Shown: positions 4,626-5,808 of the stretch, piece after piece
Layout of the letters: each line of letters opens with the position of its first letter
Position numbering within the stretch: the stretch's first letter is position 1
NCBI GenBank assembly: GCA_003696875.1
Contig: RFHL01001003.1
Location: 1-5,808, forward strand
DNA length: 5,808 nt
DNA from: Bacteroidota bacterium
GTDB lineage: Bacteria > Bacteroidota > Bacteroidia > J057
Direction: 5' to 3'
Made by a program: the position numbers and the translations under genes
The notes under the pieces: generated by a model
The model's database searches: none
Seen by the model: the letters and a program-made list of their open reading frames with translations, nothing else
Told to the model about the DNA's origin: nothing

Positions 4626-5808
4626 ATGAAGCGATTTTTGATGATTCTGATGGGGCTGTTGCCAGGCCTGCTGCTGGCACAAGAGGCCCTCAGCCTGACG
4701 GACTGCCAGGAGGCCGCCCGCACCACCCACCCCCTGCAGCGACAGGCGCTGCTGGTGCAGACCCAGGCCGAGTTGCAGGCCGCCCAGGCCCGCAGCCAGT
4801 GGCTGCCCAGTCTTTCGCTCAACGGCCAGCTGACCTATCAGTCTGATGTGATCACCTTCCCCAGCCTGGGACCGGGACTGGAGTTTCCTCAGCTTCCCCA
4901 GACCCAGTACCGGGCCACCCTGGATGTGCAGCAGACTCTGTATGAGGGGGGTGCGATCCGCTATGCGCAGGATCAGGCCCAGCTCGGGGCGCAGGTGCAG
5001 CAGCAGGCCGTGGCCGTGGAGGTCGAGAAGCAGGAGGCCACGCTCAACAGCCTCTACTTTGGGGTGCTGATGCTGCAGGCCCAGGACTCCGTCCTGGCCA
5101 GCACCGAAGCCGAGCTGCAGGCTCGGCGGGAGAGTCTGGTCGCCGGCGTCACCCATGGGGTGCTCTTGCCTTCGGTGGTCGATGGCTTTGACAAGCAACT
5201 GGTGACGCTGGCCCAGCAGCGGGTGCAGCTCGCGGCCGAGATGGCCTCGCTGCGGGAGATGCTGGCCACCTGGACCGGCCTGGAGGCCGCCCGCAGCGCG
5301 CCCCTGAGCCTGCCCGAGGACCTGCCCGCCTACGGCGGCCTGTCGCAGCAGCTGCGGCCGGAGTACGGCCTGTGGGACCTACAGCGCGAGCAGCTCGAAC
5401 TGAGCCAGGAATCGTTGCGCAGTCGGGCCCTGCCCAAGCTGGCCGCCTTTGCCCAGGCGGGCGTAGGTCAGCCCAACCCCTTCAACTTTCTCAACACCGA
5501 CTTCGCCGGCTTTTATATGGTGGGCCTGCGGCTCAACTGGCAGCCCTGGGACTGGAAGCGCACCCAGCGCGACCGGCAGATCATGGGCGTACAGGCCCAG
5601 ATGCTCACCGTGCAGCAAGACCGCTTCGAGCAGGCCCTCACCGCCCAAACCGCCAAGGACCGGCAGCAGGTGGCAACCCTTGCCACCCTGTTGGAACAGG
5701 ACGCCAAGATGATCGAGCTGCAGACCCGCATCGAGGGCCGGGCTTCGACCCAACTGGAAAACGGCGTGATCACCTCGACGGAATACCTCACCGAGGTCAA
5801 TGCCCTCA
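4626..5808 (+). CDS. TolC-family outer-membrane efflux protein (3' partial)
   Basis: The frame is open from ATG 4626 to the window end, giving 394 residues. A full family member has roughly 420-500, so only the last part is missing. A signal peptide (MKRFLMILMGLLPGLLLA, probable cut before Gln19) is followed by LTDCQEAARTTHP (24-36), the usual start of an OEP repeat. AQARSQWLPSLSLNGQLTY (53-71) and VQQTLYEGGA (101-110) are the helix-to-strand passages of the first repeat. RPEYGLWDLQREQLELSQ (244-261) with LPKLAAFAQAG (269-279) and VGLRLNWQPWDW (299-310) form the second. NGVITSTEYLTEVNAL (379-394) is the well-known late helix motif. Gln- and Ala-rich helices dominate, as in the TolC periplasmic tunnel. 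TolC proteins form trimeric exit ducts for RND, ABC or MFS pumps joined by an HlyD-like adaptor, which should be encoded next. Co-transcription with the TetR gene is likely. Confidence 0.95.
   Translation, partial: MKRFLMILMGLLPGLLLAQEALSLTDCQEAARTTHPLQRQALLVQTQAELQAAQARSQWLPSLSLNGQLTYQSDVITFPSLGPGLEFPQLPQTQYRATLDVQQTLYEGGAIRYAQDQAQLGAQVQQQAVAVEVEKQEATLNSLYFGVLMLQAQDSVLASTEAELQARRESLVAGVTHGVLLPSVVDGFDKQLVTLAQQRVQLAAEMASLREMLATWTGLEAARSAPLSLPEDLPAYGGLSQQLRPEYGLWDLQREQLELSQESLRSRALPKLAAFAQAGVGQPNPFNFLNTDFAGFYMVGLRLNWQPWDWKRTQRDRQIMGVQAQMLTVQQDRFEQALTAQTAKDRQQVATLATLLEQDAKMIELQTRIEGRASTQLENGVITSTEYLTEVNAL

Noticed and set aside
4260..5198. A 312-residue open frame on the minus strand under the TetR and TolC genes
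   Set aside because: Its translation is rich in Leu, Gln, Gly and His with no recognisable domain or hydrophobic pattern. It is fully antisense to two clear protein families, and GC-rich codon bias explains the lack of stops.

Overview
This window appears to be chromosomal DNA from a GC-rich member of the Bacteroidota. Three things point there: a C-terminal sorting domain of the type IX secretion system (T9SS), found essentially only in that phylum; a possible promoter in the Bacteroidota arrangement (TTG, about 20 bases, then a TAnnTTTG-like box); and starts that lack clear Shine-Dalgarno sequences. The high GC content, together with the repeat-rich S74 protein and the style of the intergenic repeat, fits marine Saprospiria (Lewinella-like) best. 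That finer placement is only inference.

Left part (1-2020, + strand): three tightly packed genes, probably one operon. The first is the 3' end of a fibre-like surface protein with 81-residue repeats and a C-terminal Peptidase_S74 intramolecular chaperone. Three bases later comes a small secreted protein with a T9SS type A sorting domain. Eight bases after that comes a small secreted protein with a Ca-loop-like segment and an immunoglobulin-like (CARDB-like) segment. All three look exported, which suggests a cell-surface or secreted assembly. Its function cannot be read from the sequence.

Middle (2027-3595, - strand): a complete sodium:solute symporter (SSS/SLC5 family), convergent with the left operon and only 6 bases from it. 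Its substrate is unknown.

Divergent intergenic region (3596-3962): no credible gene. It holds a possible symporter promoter, a structured element of about 120 bases bounded by GGGCGTG and CACGCCC, and a run of short perfect palindromes leading up to the regulator start.

Right part (3963-5808, + strand): a TetR-family regulator followed 30 bases later by a TolC-family outer-membrane efflux protein that runs off the window. This is the usual start of a drug or metabolite efflux operon. The periplasmic adaptor and inner-membrane pump would be expected just beyond the right edge. The palindromes ahead of the regulator are the natural candidates for its operator.
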